64,000 nt of DNA from Candidatus Poribacteria bacterium (GTDB lineage: Bacteria; Poribacteria; WGA-4E; PCPOR2b): positions 27,553 to 91,552 of the forward strand of contig JAJDUM010000035.1 of NCBI GenBank assembly GCA_022826645.1, read 5' to 3'. Below, in pieces: positions 9,216 through 18,220 of this stretch. Positions within the stretch are counted from its first letter, which is position 1; each line of letters begins with the position of its first letter. A model generated the notes under the pieces. It saw only the letters and a list, made by a program, of their open reading frames with translations. It was not told where the DNA came from and ran no database searches. Position numbers and translations under genes: made by a program.

Positions 9216-10762
9216 TTACTTTCCTCCTTTGCTTCATCATCTGTCGATGTCACGATTTCTCCCACGGATCTGTTGGCATCCACGAAATATTCATTTGCAA
9301 CCCGTTTGATATCTTCGCTCGTCACCTTTTCGATACGTTCAAGCGACTTAAACAATTCCCGCCAGTCGCCCAGAAGGAACTCAGCGCTGCATAACATCCC
9401 AGCTAACCCGCTGTTGGATCGAAGGGATCGGATTTGTGTCGCCTTGGCAAGCGTTTTGACTTTTTTCAGTTCCGCTTCTGACACTAACTCCGTTTTGAGG
9501 CGCTCAATTTCAGCCAGAATCATCTCTTCATTTTTCGCGTTCGTGTGTCCTTGTGCGGGAAAAGAGTAGAAGAGGAAAAGATTTGAGTATTTGTCGCCCG
9601 GAAATCCGGGGAAAGCACCGGCGGAGATCGAAACCTTTTCATCCCGAATTAACTTTTTATAAAGACGTGATGTCCGTCCCGAAGCCAGAATATCTGTTAT
9701 TGCACCAAATACAGCGTTGTCCGGGTGTCTGACCTCTGGTTTGTGGTAGGCAATAGCGATAAATGGCTGCGTTTGTTCTACAATTTTTATGCGTCGTTCC
9801 CCTAACTGTTTGGGTTCAGCGGTCTCAACCCGTGATGGATTGGGACGAGATGGCATTCTACCGAAGTATTTTTCCGCCATCTGGATAACTTCGTCGGCAT
9901 TTACGTCACCGACGATCGCGGCAACCATATTACCGGGGGTATAGTACTCTTTAAAAAACTGAAGGGCTTCCGCTCGCGTTGTCGTGTTGATATCCGACAT
10001 GTGTCCGATGATTGGATGACCATAGGGATGCGCCAGATATGCGAGTCCTTGGAGTTCCTCAATCAGCCTACCAATTGGGCTGCTTTCGGTCCTCATCCGC
10101 CGTTCCTCTTTGATAACGTCTTTCTCTTTGAAAAACTCTCGCATCACGGGATCGATAAATCGTTCCGACTCAAGTGCCATCCACAATTCAATCCTATTTG
10201 AAGGAAGACTATAGAAATACGCAGTCCAATCCGCGGATGTGCCTGCGTTTACGCCGACAGCTCCCTCCTGTTCTAAGATTTTCGTATATTCTTCGCCATC
10301 AGAGTATTGAGAGGCTTCCTCCTGCAGACGCTTGAATTCTGTCTCTAATTCGCCTAGCTTTTCCACATCTGCGTGATTTCCTTCCGCCCATTCAGCTCTG
10401 AGCTGATCAAACACCTCATCCATTTTGTCCATAATGGCTTTTTCTTGATCATACCCTTTCGTTCCGAGGGTCGTCGTTCCTTTGAATGCCATGTGTTCAA
10501 AGACATGGGCAATTCCAGTGTTTCCATATACCTCGTCAGCGCTGCCGACATTGACATAGATATATCCGGAAAACACCGGGGCGTCATGCCGCTCAAGGAT
10601 GATAAATTTCATGCCGTTGGACAAAACATGTTCTCTGATTTTCTGCTCGACATCTTCAAATCCAGCTGCATATAACGTTGCTGTACACATAGTCAACAGC
10701 ACATAAACGAGGCAGCACAGTCCTTTTGGCACCTTAGTTCCAGTTTTTCTGGACCATTGCAT
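9212..10762 (-). CDS. Active exported M16 zinc peptidase subunit
   Basis: 516 aa. Signal peptide at 1-33 (LCCLVYVLLTMCTATLYAA). The zinc motif HVFEH is at residues 86-90, with the third ligand in the downstream ALESERF helix. M16B enzymes work as dimers of an active and an inactive chain; the inactive partner follows with a 4-bp overlap. Function in known relatives is degradation of peptides or misfolded proteins in the periplasm. The start is set at ATG 10762, where AAGGAG lies 7 nt upstream and the signal peptide begins; the open frame continues 50 codons further without support. Confidence 0.85.
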   Translation of the reverse strand: MQWSRKTGTKVPKGLCCLVYVLLTMCTATLYAAGFEDVEQKIREHVLSNGMKFIILERHDAPVFSGYIYVNVGSADEVYGNTGIAHVFEHMAFKGTTTLGTKGYDQEKAIMDKMDEVFDQLRAEWAEGNHADVEKLGELETEFKRLQEEASQYSDGEEYTKILEQEGAVGVNAGTSADWTAYFYSLPSNRIELWMALESERFIDPVMREFFKEKDVIKEERRMRTESSPIGRLIEELQGLAYLAHPYGHPIIGHMSDINTTTRAEALQFFKEYYTPGNMVAAIVGDVNADEVIQMAEKYFGRMPSRPNPSRVETAEPKQLGERRIKIVEQTQPFIAIAYHKPEVRHPDNAVFGAITDILASGRTSRLYKKLIRDEKVSISAGAFPGFPGDKYSNLFLFYSFPAQGHTNAKNEEMILAEIERLKTELVSEAELKKVKTLAKATQIRSLRSNSGLAGMLCSAEFLLGDWRELFKSLERIEKVTSEDIKRVANEYFVDANRSVGEIVTSTDDEAKEESK

Positions 10763-10797
10763 TCCAGTTCTCCTTAGATATTGAAAACTTACCCATC

Positions 10798-10829
10798 GTA
10801 AAAAAAGCCCAGGGACAAGGCCCCTGAGC
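10798..10829 (-). terminator. Rho-independent terminator
   Basis: On the minus strand GCTCAGGGG and CCCTGGGC form a stem around CCTTGT, followed directly by seven T. It lies between the flavoprotein gene end (10857) and the M16 start (10762), so the proteases are probably transcribed from their own promoter or by read-through. Confidence 0.75.
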
Positions 10830-10856
10830 ATTGTAATTGCCAACGAGTTGTGCTTT

Positions 10857-11429
10857 TTACTCGTCGTCCCCGTCCTCTTTGACGACATCAAAGTCGTGAA
10901 AGTCCCTACCAATTTCGCTCGATAGGATGCTTAACGCCGCTGCGGCACCTTCACCAGCGGAAATAATCGCTTGGGTTCGCTGACCACGAGTCAGCCAACC
11001 GATAACATAGAGATTTTCAATGGTTGTTTTGCCCTCTCGGTCAGCAACGATAGCGTCATCGTTATCGCTGTCCGTGCTGAGTCCAAGCGTTGCTGCCAAT
11101 GCTTCCTCAAGGCCGGTTGCGACGATTAGGTATTTACCCTGATGCTTATCACCTGCTGCGGTAGTCACAGAAAATTCAGCACCACCAGTTTCGATCTCGG
11201 TTACTTCGACTTCAAGAATTTTAGCACCGAAATTCTCGACCTGTTTGCGGGAAATTTCTTGAAATTCAGTTCCAGTAATCTGAGGAATACCTAAGTAGTT
11301 ATAGAGCATCGCGTCGTGCATCAAAGTTTTATTCTGACCAAAAACGGTTACGTCTAGGTCGTTTTTGGCTAGGAAAAGCGCAGCACTTAAACCACCGGGG
11401 CCATCACCAATAATTAGCACATCTGCCAT
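10857..11429 (-). CDS. Short FAD-dependent oxidoreductase (thioredoxin-reductase-like)
   Basis: 190 aa, against about 310 for thioredoxin reductase. It begins MADVLIIGDGPGGLSAALFLA, a Rossmann GxGxxG for FAD, and ends with the second FAD motif region (ENLYVIGWLTRGQRTQAIISAGEGAAAAL). The NADPH domain and CxxC motif of thioredoxin reductases are absent, so it is a minimal one-domain flavoprotein of the type often annotated NAD(P)/FAD-dependent oxidoreductase. The ATG at 11429 has AAGGA 8 nt upstream and was preferred to one six codons earlier. It ends at a clear terminator. Its substrate is unknown. Confidence 0.7.
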   Translation of the reverse strand: MADVLIIGDGPGGLSAALFLAKNDLDVTVFGQNKTLMHDAMLYNYLGIPQITGTEFQEISRKQVENFGAKILEVEVTEIETGGAEFSVTTAAGDKHQGKYLIVATGLEEALAATLGLSTDSDNDDAIVADREGKTTIENLYVIGWLTRGQRTQAIISAGEGAAAALSILSSEIGRDFHDFDVVKEDGDDE

Positions 11430-11719
11430 TGTCTTTTTCCTTACCATATAGTTTTAGAATTGAGTGTTAGTTCGCGTTTATACGCGCGCCCATAGTAGAC
11501 TTTGTCTTCCCTTGCTCTTGTTAAACTCGTTTAGAAGTAGGGAACTGATTTTAGCACACCTCATTCAGAAATGCAAGCACTAAATTGGTTAGACGCAGAC
11601 TACCTTATCGCCTGTAATATTAGCATTTAGCATAGCAGAAACCCGGCATTCTGTTATACAATCATTTCTGGTATTTGCATGGAGAATTCAACTATGTAAG
11701 GTCTAACTGAAATGACGAT

Positions 11720-12232
11720 CTAAAAATAGGCATGTACACCCGTTCCGATATAAACACCGGCAAGATCCTTGGTTTGAAAATCGGATTTTTCCCTGCCGAA
11801 CCCTTGACCGATCTGGGCGTTCAAGCCGAGAGGGATTCCTCCAAGCGAAAACACAAGTTCGCCTCCAAACGCGAGTCCAGCAGCGAGAGTTGTTGTATCA
11901 AGCGCTTCCTCCTTATTATAGCGCCAACCACCTTCTAGCGCAAAATAGAGTCGAGCAATATTCAGTCTGTTTTGATGTTCGGCTATGGCGTACGAAACAC
12001 TAGCCCCCAACATGTGGTCACTGTTCTGATCGTTAAGAATAAAGCGACCAACGGTTTGAAGATAGACCGGTGCCAGTCCGCTATAACGAAAACTGATTCC
12101 GCCAAATGCGGGTGTAGCCGCCTGAAGTCCAATACCAAAATTCTTGGTGAGGTCGGTTTCTTGCGCCTGAACCGAAGCACTCAAGGTTAGTCCCAAAAGA
12201 ACACAGATTAAGCAACAAATTGAACGTATCAT
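11720..12232 (-). CDS. Small outer-membrane beta-barrel-like protein
   Basis: 170 aa with a signal peptide (1-24, cut after SVQAQ). The mature part alternates polar and hydrophobic residues, is rich in Gly/Phe/Tyr (ALEGGWRYNKEE, GELVFSLGGIPLGLNAQIG) and ends in an aromatic residue (VHAYF), the usual outer-membrane barrel signature. Length suits an 8-strand barrel. No family could be named. A strong AAAAAGGAG site precedes the ATG. It lies alone with a spacer of about 290 bp on the upstream-gene side, in which nothing else was seen. Confidence 0.6.
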   Translation of the reverse strand: MIRSICCLICVLLGLTLSASVQAQETDLTKNFGIGLQAATPAFGGISFRYSGLAPVYLQTVGRFILNDQNSDHMLGASVSYAIAEHQNRLNIARLYFALEGGWRYNKEEALDTTTLAAGLAFGGELVFSLGGIPLGLNAQIGQGFGREKSDFQTKDLAGVYIGTGVHAYF

Positions 12233-12363
12233 TGTTTTTCTCCTTTTTGAAATGTGAAACGTAGAACGCTGCGATAACTCACGTTCTTAACTCTATGGAT
12301 CCACAATCGCGTGGACTCATGCAGTAGTGTGCATATATGTCTCTGTTGACACTCATTTTTCAC

Positions 12364-14025
12364 TTATTGAGCGATCAGCATTGTCAGCCGATGTGATTCG
12401 GTGGTGGCTGGGTGGTGCATAAGGACGTCCTGTACTCCATCCTTGTTGAGATCCACCAGCCAAGTATATTCCTCATAGGGCATGTTGACTGCCACCTTTT
12501 GAGGCTTCCGTACAAACAGATTCGGTCCCGGCACACCGATAAAGACGCGAAGTTCTTTCTGCCCATGCTGTACCAGTAGATCTGATCGTCCGTCGCCGTT
12601 CACATCCCCGAACAGTAGCGATGGGAAGTGCATGGCTTTTTTCCCTGAGTCGCCGGGAGAGTATGTTTTAATCTTGCGGGCGGCGTCGGGCTCGTCCGGA
12701 TAGGATCCCCCTGCCATGCGGTAGAAATGGAGATCCAGCACTGCGGACTTTGTCAGGATCCCTCTAGCCAACATACCCACGACTTTGAAGATGCCGGGAT
12801 CAATAATCGCAAAGCTCATGTCGATCTGACCGTCGTGGTCGAAGTCCTGTTGCCCCAAATCAAAAGGAATGCCATCTGATTGGATCGTAGTACTCGCTTC
12901 CGTTGCGAATATAGTGCCATCGGTGATCGGTGCACCGAAATGTACCTCGTAGGTAGATTGCATACCCCAAAGCTCCGATGTCTGCCCAAGGAATCTGCCG
13001 TTCCCCGCCTGCAATGAGAAGATTGAGAGATCGGCTATGCCATCATGGTTCATGTCGGTGAACGCATGCAGCACTCTTCCTGTCATAGCTCCGGGTGCTC
13101 CGTGATCAAAACGTCTGCCACGGACCCCATCGGGAGCGACAAGCGATCCGAGGTCGTCGGAGTCGAAGGACACCTCTGTCGTGAACACCTCAACTTCTGA
13201 GGAGAACAACCCACGCTCATCTTGGCGATGAATCACGAAATGATCTTCGTTCCAATACACTAGGTCGCTGCGACCATCCCGATTATAGTCAATTTCGTGG
13301 ATGGCCCCCTTTTCCCAAGGGTTGTATCGATATCCATCAGCCGCGTAGAACCTACCTATTTCAATGGAGGATCCAATCTTCACTGGATCGGCGAACACAC
13401 CGCTGTCCATTTGCATGAGTACCCAGAAGCCATCGGAGTCCGGCACGACCAGATCATCGCGGTCGTCGCCGTTGAGATCGTGAGTGACATCGACGTGGGG
13501 GATTTCGCCTTTGGGAGGAGGAGTGTTGGAAGCAACTGCTACCAGCGGGTGCTCCGTTGCCAAGTCGGGATCGAACCAGTTCAGGTAACCGTTCTCGTAC
13601 GTAATCAAGCGGTCACGTCCGCCGATGTTAGCCACGTCGACGAACAGCACTTCGGGACGCAGCATTACGTCCAGTCTCAGTACCCAGCTGCCATCGTCAA
13701 ACGCGTAGATGTGCAAGCGGCGGTCGTCGTTATCGTCAATGCTCACCACGACAAGTTCCGCGATAGTACCACCGAGAAGAAATCCCGTTAAAACAGTCTG
13801 GTGTTTTGCGACGCCTGTGACGATCTCGTACTGCTCAAAGGTAAATTCCCTAGCGGTAGGCGATGTCGGATCGACATCTTTACCGAACAAACCTGAACAG
13901 CCCGACAGGAATACTCCGAAAACCAGTATGGAGAGCAAACTCTGTCGATAATGCCGTGTGCAGTCGGTTGTGGAACTCGGTTTTGCGGAAAGAAAGTGTT
14001 TGTAGGCTGGGTTTCGCGCTTTCAT
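12364..14025 (-). CDS. FG-GAP/VCBS-repeat lipoprotein
   Basis: 553 aa. The signal peptide ends in a lipobox (FLSGC, Cys43), so the protein is membrane-anchored by lipid. The mature protein contains at least six Ca-binding FG-GAP type loops: DLNGDDRDDLVV, DYNRDGRSDLVYW, DMNHDGIADLSIF, DFDHDGQIDMSFA, DVNGDGRSDLLVQ and DLNKDGVQDVLMH. This predicts a seven-bladed propeller as in integrin-alpha-like domains, used for binding at the surface. ATG 14025 has GGAGGA 9 nt upstream. The 17-bp TetR-type operator at 14071-14087 lies 46 nt upstream, so control by the neighbouring TetR gene is likely. Confidence 0.85.
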   Translation of the reverse strand: MKARNPAYKHFLSAKPSSTTDCTRHYRQSLLSILVFGVFLSGCSGLFGKDVDPTSPTAREFTFEQYEIVTGVAKHQTVLTGFLLGGTIAELVVVSIDDNDDRRLHIYAFDDGSWVLRLDVMLRPEVLFVDVANIGGRDRLITYENGYLNWFDPDLATEHPLVAVASNTPPPKGEIPHVDVTHDLNGDDRDDLVVPDSDGFWVLMQMDSGVFADPVKIGSSIEIGRFYAADGYRYNPWEKGAIHEIDYNRDGRSDLVYWNEDHFVIHRQDERGLFSSEVEVFTTEVSFDSDDLGSLVAPDGVRGRRFDHGAPGAMTGRVLHAFTDMNHDGIADLSIFSLQAGNGRFLGQTSELWGMQSTYEVHFGAPITDGTIFATEASTTIQSDGIPFDLGQQDFDHDGQIDMSFAIIDPGIFKVVGMLARGILTKSAVLDLHFYRMAGGSYPDEPDAARKIKTYSPGDSGKKAMHFPSLLFGDVNGDGRSDLLVQHGQKELRVFIGVPGPNLFVRKPQKVAVNMPYEEYTWLVDLNKDGVQDVLMHHPATTESHRLTMLIAQ

Positions 14026-14070
14026 TCTTACTTTTCCTCCAAGGTTATTCATATGTTAGCATAGATAAAT

Positions 14071-14087
14071 AACTTAACAGTGTTAAT
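14071..14087. promoter_or_regulatory. Putative TetR operator copy 1
   Basis: AACTTAACAGTGTTAAT contains a near-perfect dyad (TTAACA and TGTTAA around one central base). It is identical to the site at 14770-14786 at 16 of 17 positions, the only difference being the central base of the dyad. It lies 46 nt upstream of the lipoprotein start and downstream of the TetR stop. Confidence 0.7.
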
Positions 14088-14133
14088 GTGATAACAAAAA
14101 AAATATGGCGACCTGCGCCAAAAAATTTGAAAT

Positions 14134-14739
14134 CTATGCCTTCAAGCCATCGATCATTGTGTCAATTACCATGTCAATCAATTTGTCTTTCTCAGTCCAA
14201 GGGAAATCGGAAAAATCAATCAGGAGCAATGTAACACCATGAACAGCCGACCACAGTGCCTGACCGGTAGTTTCGAGGTCCACCTGGCGAAATGCCTTCT
14301 GTCGAATACATTCAGAGACCATTGCACGCAGGTAATCGAATACCTTTTCGCCAACTGATCCTTGTTGCAAACCTAACCCCTTCTGGAACTGAGGACGTAT
14401 GACAAACGTCAGCTTGTAGTCTTGCGGATATTTTAGACCGAATTCGACATAAGCTTTTCCACTCTTTCTCAGAGCCTCGACAGGATCGCTGGTATCCTCT
14501 TTTAACCGTTCAAGCGTGTTCAACAGGTCCAAGAGGGTTTCCTTGCAAACGGAGTCTAAAAGATCCGCCTTATCTTCAAAATAGAGATAGATCGTCGTCG
14601 GTGAATATTCGATCTTATTGGCAATCTTCCGCATAGAGACACTCTCATAGCCCTCATTGACGAACAGCTCTCGCGCCGCAGAAAGAATTTGACGCCGTAA
14701 CTGCTCTTTTTCCCTGGTTCTCCGTTCTTTAACACCCAT
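14134..14739 (-). CDS. TetR-family transcriptional regulator
   Basis: 201 aa. The N-terminal DNA-binding domain (about 12-58) has the TetR pattern RRQILSAARELFVNEGYESVSMRKIANKIEYSPTTIYLYFEDKADLL. The C-terminal ligand domain (LWSAVHGVTLLLID) resembles the WHG/TetR_C_33 type; its ligand is unknown. GGAAGG precedes the ATG. An operator-like dyad lies 31 nt before the start and a second copy in front of the downstream lipoprotein gene, suggesting the regulator represses itself and that gene. Confidence 0.88.
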   Translation of the reverse strand: MGVKERRTREKEQLRRQILSAARELFVNEGYESVSMRKIANKIEYSPTTIYLYFEDKADLLDSVCKETLLDLLNTLERLKEDTSDPVEALRKSGKAYVEFGLKYPQDYKLTFVIRPQFQKGLGLQQGSVGEKVFDYLRAMVSECIRQKAFRQVDLETTGQALWSAVHGVTLLLIDFSDFPWTEKDKLIDMVIDTMIDGLKA

Positions 14740-14769
14740 GGTCCTTCCCCTCGATTTACATAGTAATTT

Positions 14770-14786
14770 AACTTAACACTGTTAAT
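14770..14786. promoter_or_regulatory. Putative TetR operator copy 2 (autoregulatory)
   Basis: AACTTAACACTGTTAAT, the same element as at 14071-14087 with a different central base. It lies 31 nt upstream of the TetR start codon, where a repressor would block its own promoter. Confidence 0.7.
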
Positions 14787-14885
14787 TTTATCAGACACAT
14801 TTTCATTTGTCAAGGATTTTTTTGCATCCGTGTGTTTTTTAAAAGCGACCAGAAACAGGCGTAATGATTTAGCCATGGATGTGTG

Positions 14886-16949
14886 TCACTGGTATAGATA
14901 GGCTTGGCGCAAGTGTTTTGGCATTCGGAAGAACAGACCGCCGGTCTGTTTCGTCAACTGCCATTGAAAGTCACCTTTTCCCGGCACACCGATGACGTAC
15001 GCCCGCACACCCAGTGATTGGCAAACCGCTATTGCGCGTTCTGGTGGGACAACACCAGTGGTTGGCTCATCGGTCAAGACAAGGATAAAACGACTGGCAT
15101 CGCGACGAAAGCGGATCTGTGGTAGTCCCTTCACAATGGCATCCGTAAGATGTTCATCTCCACCGAAGGGATCTGCAAGCAGGTCCCGTATCCCAGTTTC
15201 TCCGAGCGGCATCTGGATGACATCTGCACCGTCAACCAATTTGATTGCATCCTTTGCCTTTGCAAAACGGATGAGTCCTATTTGATAGTCAATCGGCAAA
15301 AGCTGTAACCTCCCAATTAAGGCGCTGATTCCGAGCATTAGTGCTTCAGACTTGCCGCCCATGCTACGACTATAATCAAGGATGATGACAATGTCCGCTA
15401 TCTGGTGTGCAGAAGCTTCTGGATGGATACCGCGGTAAACGTTGAGCTTCCCTCCCTCTTTCCGAATTGTATAGACCCGTCCGCTGCCATGATCGGTGAT
15501 TACCCATATCTCACCTGGCGACCTTACTAAGGTAGTAGCACTTTCAGAGAGTTGCCAAGCTTCGGAAAGAACAACGTTATTCTTTTGAAATTCTCGACGA
15601 AGTTTTTGAGTGAGAATATCCCCATGGTCGTCCAAAGCTGCTTGGAATTCGAGCTCAAGGCTGAATAACAGTGCACCGGCGTTTCGGCGGATATCGGTGG
15701 CAATTGTACGGAAGGTTTCAACGAGACCGCCCTTGCTGGTAGGTGAAGCCTGCAAACTCGTTCTCTGTTTGAGCCCGCCGGGAATCTCTTGCCATAGCCC
15801 GCCGGTTTCTTCCGCAAGACGTGTTTGATACTTTTCCGTATGTCCCAGCACGTTGACACGCAATTCATTCAACTCGCAACTGTCGATCACTTTCTGACGC
15901 ATCTCATCCAATTCTACCCCCGACTGGGTCGTGGCGGATTCGTCTGTAACGAGCACGAGAAACTTATCGGCATTTGAACGGAATTCCATGGAGTTGAAGG
16001 TGTCCATCATCGCATCGAGCGCGTGCTCATCCCCGCTCAGTCGGATTTTTCTCATCTGATACCGAAGCAGCCCGACATCTGGTACAAGCGGTCGCCGTTT
16101 CAGCATCTGCCCCTCGTGTCTAACACTAAACTCTATCATGCCAAGAAAATATTCGATATTGATCTCATCAAACGCATCAGTCATACTGAACAGATTATCC
16201 GCAACCTGCTGAATGTTATCCCGCATACTCGCACTCGTATCCAATACAAAGACAACATCAACCTGATCTCTTGTACGTGTGGCTATGATGTGCTCAGCGA
16301 TGCGACGTAAAGCCTCAGCAAAGGGGCTCTCGGCGGAACTGTCTGACGTGCCGGAGCCATCTTGCTGACCTGAACCACGTTTCCCGGGACGATCGCCAAC
16401 TGTACCGATGTCTGATGTGCCGGTAGATTCGAGTCTATGGATGCCGTCCTTACCGTCCCCTTTTGCCCGCTGGCGATGGCTTTTCACACCCTCCCCATCG
16501 CGTGTTTGAAAGCGTGTTGCAACCGCCTCACTAATTCGTGTTTCACGGCTATTAAGTTGTTCCGCCGCCGTTGTGACATCAGGAAGTTGATCTTGGGGAT
16601 TGAGTTGATCGGGGGAGGCACTGTGGAGCAGGGGTTGGTCGGAGGGTTGGAGAGTCTCACTAATCGGATTTGACGAGGGTGTTAGCTTGACTGTTTGAGG
16701 CTGATGGGCAATTGACGATTGAACCTGTCTCGGAACCATGATGCGTTTCGGCGGAGGCGGTTTAAGCGTCTCGCGGCGAGACTTGAGAAGGTCTTTCTGG
16801 TTGAGGAGTGCAACTTCTACTACCTCCTCAAACTCGGCTCCATCTTGCTCATAGTACATAAATGTCCACACTATAGCAATCAAGAGATAGACAATCAGCG
16901 AAATGAGTAAGGCATGAATGGATCTGCGGCGACGATTCTGAGGCAGCAT
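14886..16949 (-). CDS. Membrane-anchored protein with two VWA domains
   Basis: 687 aa. One N-terminal membrane span (about 11-32) is followed by a Pro-rich stretch (PPPPKRIMVPR, 64-74) resembling TonB or GltJ-like proteins, a long low-complexity Gln/Ser/Gly linker (75-210), and two VWA domains. VWA1 has a MIDAS motif DTSAS (237-241); VWA2 has DYSRS (525-529). Between them lies about 100 residues with an IWVITDHGSGRVYTIRKEGG segment. VWA domains bind metal and mediate protein contacts; the exact partner is unknown. GGAGG precedes the ATG. No MoxR ATPase is adjacent. It lies upstream of the TetR gene on the same strand. Confidence 0.75.
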   Translation of the reverse strand: MLPQNRRRRSIHALLISLIVYLLIAIVWTFMYYEQDGAEFEEVVEVALLNQKDLLKSRRETLKPPPPKRIMVPRQVQSSIAHQPQTVKLTPSSNPISETLQPSDQPLLHSASPDQLNPQDQLPDVTTAAEQLNSRETRISEAVATRFQTRDGEGVKSHRQRAKGDGKDGIHRLESTGTSDIGTVGDRPGKRGSGQQDGSGTSDSSAESPFAEALRRIAEHIIATRTRDQVDVVFVLDTSASMRDNIQQVADNLFSMTDAFDEINIEYFLGMIEFSVRHEGQMLKRRPLVPDVGLLRYQMRKIRLSGDEHALDAMMDTFNSMEFRSNADKFLVLVTDESATTQSGVELDEMRQKVIDSCELNELRVNVLGHTEKYQTRLAEETGGLWQEIPGGLKQRTSLQASPTSKGGLVETFRTIATDIRRNAGALLFSLELEFQAALDDHGDILTQKLRREFQKNNVVLSEAWQLSESATTLVRSPGEIWVITDHGSGRVYTIRKEGGKLNVYRGIHPEASAHQIADIVIILDYSRSMGGKSEALMLGISALIGRLQLLPIDYQIGLIRFAKAKDAIKLVDGADVIQMPLGETGIRDLLADPFGGDEHLTDAIVKGLPQIRFRRDASRFILVLTDEPTTGVVPPERAIAVCQSLGVRAYVIGVPGKGDFQWQLTKQTGGLFFRMPKHLRQAYLYQ

Positions 16950-17080
16950 AGTTCCGTTCCTCCAACAACTTTATGAACTACCTATTGTTTCACGCAGCAT
17001 ATTTGTGACAACAACAGTCGTCCTAAAGGCTGGCAACCAACAGCGTTGATTAGAAACAGATATCCGTGCTAGTGTAACGG

Positions 17081-18121
17081 CTAATGTGATGCGGCTGCCT
17101 GCCCAATTCGCTCTTGGACCCGTTTAGATACGTCATAATCCGCTTCTCCGCACGGTCCCTCGAGGCGCATGGTCTCCCAGATTTTTTCATATACCCCTGT
17201 TTTCACGCCTAGTTCATCTAAAGATTTAAAAATTGCGCCAAAGTATTCCGAGGATTCAGCCATGGGAGTGTGGGATTCCCAGTTCGTCTGGGTGCCTTTT
17301 CGCTGATACCTGAAATCGGTAGAGATCCTCACTCTATCCGAGGTATTTGCGACGCCTATATGCATCATCAATGGATGAAAAATAAGGACATCCCCGAGTT
17401 GGTAATCGGATCGAAGCCAGATGCGATCGGCGTTCTTAGGTTTTGTTGTGCCGGCAACAACGACCCCTCCTTCCTCACGCCAGGCTCTGGCTTGTTCCGT
17501 ATTTTCAGCCACACCCAGATAATCTTTGCCCTTCCACCACACTTCATGTAAACCCTCTTTGTGCGAATCACGCTCAATCGCTAGTCCACCAATGACCGCA
17601 TCAATGTCCATCAGCGGGATCCAAGCAGTACAGAATTCTACCGGTCGGAAAAAATAGTAGTCTTGATGGGGCGGTGTTGTAAAAGAAAACTTGGGGCCAT
17701 CTGCGACCTGGATACTCTTTTCGCCACTGAGCATTAGTCGCAGTCTACCTTTGTTATCTGCCCAGCAGAAGATTGGTCCACCGAACACCCGTTCCAGCGT
17801 TTCGATAAGCTCTGGTGCTACGGACAAGGTTTCGAGTATCCCGAGATTAACAACGGCTTTTGTCACCACCCCATCGGGTGAAAACTCATTGGTCTCTGGC
17901 CATTGACCTGACCAAATTGGATCTGAGTTCGCGTCTCTATTTACAAACCCATGTTCCTTGAGGACGTCAATAATGCCATCTCTGACGGTCTCTACCCGCT
18001 TTTTATCGAGCAGATTTCTGAAGAAAAGATATCCGTCATCCACAAATGCTGAAGACAAGATATGGGGCTCCTCTACATGAGGATCTGCCTCCTTAAGCGG
18101 AACAAATTTTGAATTGGACAT
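17081..18121 (-). CDS. Phytanoyl-CoA dioxygenase (PhyH) family protein 1
   Basis: 346 aa, Fe(II)/2-oxoglutarate-dependent oxygenase of the PhyH family. The facial triad is visible: H152-x-D154 (PPHQDYYF) and the distal H254 (MMHIGVANTSDRVRISTDF), with R263 or R265 as 2-oxoglutarate-binding arginine. Such enzymes hydroxylate small molecules; the substrate cannot be read from sequence. GGAGGA lies 7 nt before the ATG. It lies downstream of the ABC exporter pair on the same strand, with about 100 bp between. Confidence 0.85.
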   Translation of the reverse strand: MSNSKFVPLKEADPHVEEPHILSSAFVDDGYLFFRNLLDKKRVETVRDGIIDVLKEHGFVNRDANSDPIWSGQWPETNEFSPDGVVTKAVVNLGILETLSVAPELIETLERVFGGPIFCWADNKGRLRLMLSGEKSIQVADGPKFSFTTPPHQDYYFFRPVEFCTAWIPLMDIDAVIGGLAIERDSHKEGLHEVWWKGKDYLGVAENTEQARAWREEGGVVVAGTTKPKNADRIWLRSDYQLGDVLIFHPLMMHIGVANTSDRVRISTDFRYQRKGTQTNWESHTPMAESSEYFGAIFKSLDELGVKTGVYEKIWETMRLEGPCGEADYDVSKRVQERIGQAAASH

Positions 18122-18220
18122 GGGTTATCTCCTCCCGTCACCAAATCTTACTTAGTCGGTGCATTGGTTCCGCATGAACCATGTTTACAGCTTGATATTG
18201 TTACAATGAATCCTACGGTA

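Noticed and set aside
13297..13791. 164-codon frame antisense to the FG-GAP lipoprotein
   Set aside because: Antisense to repeats with regular Asp codons, which leave open frames on the other strand.
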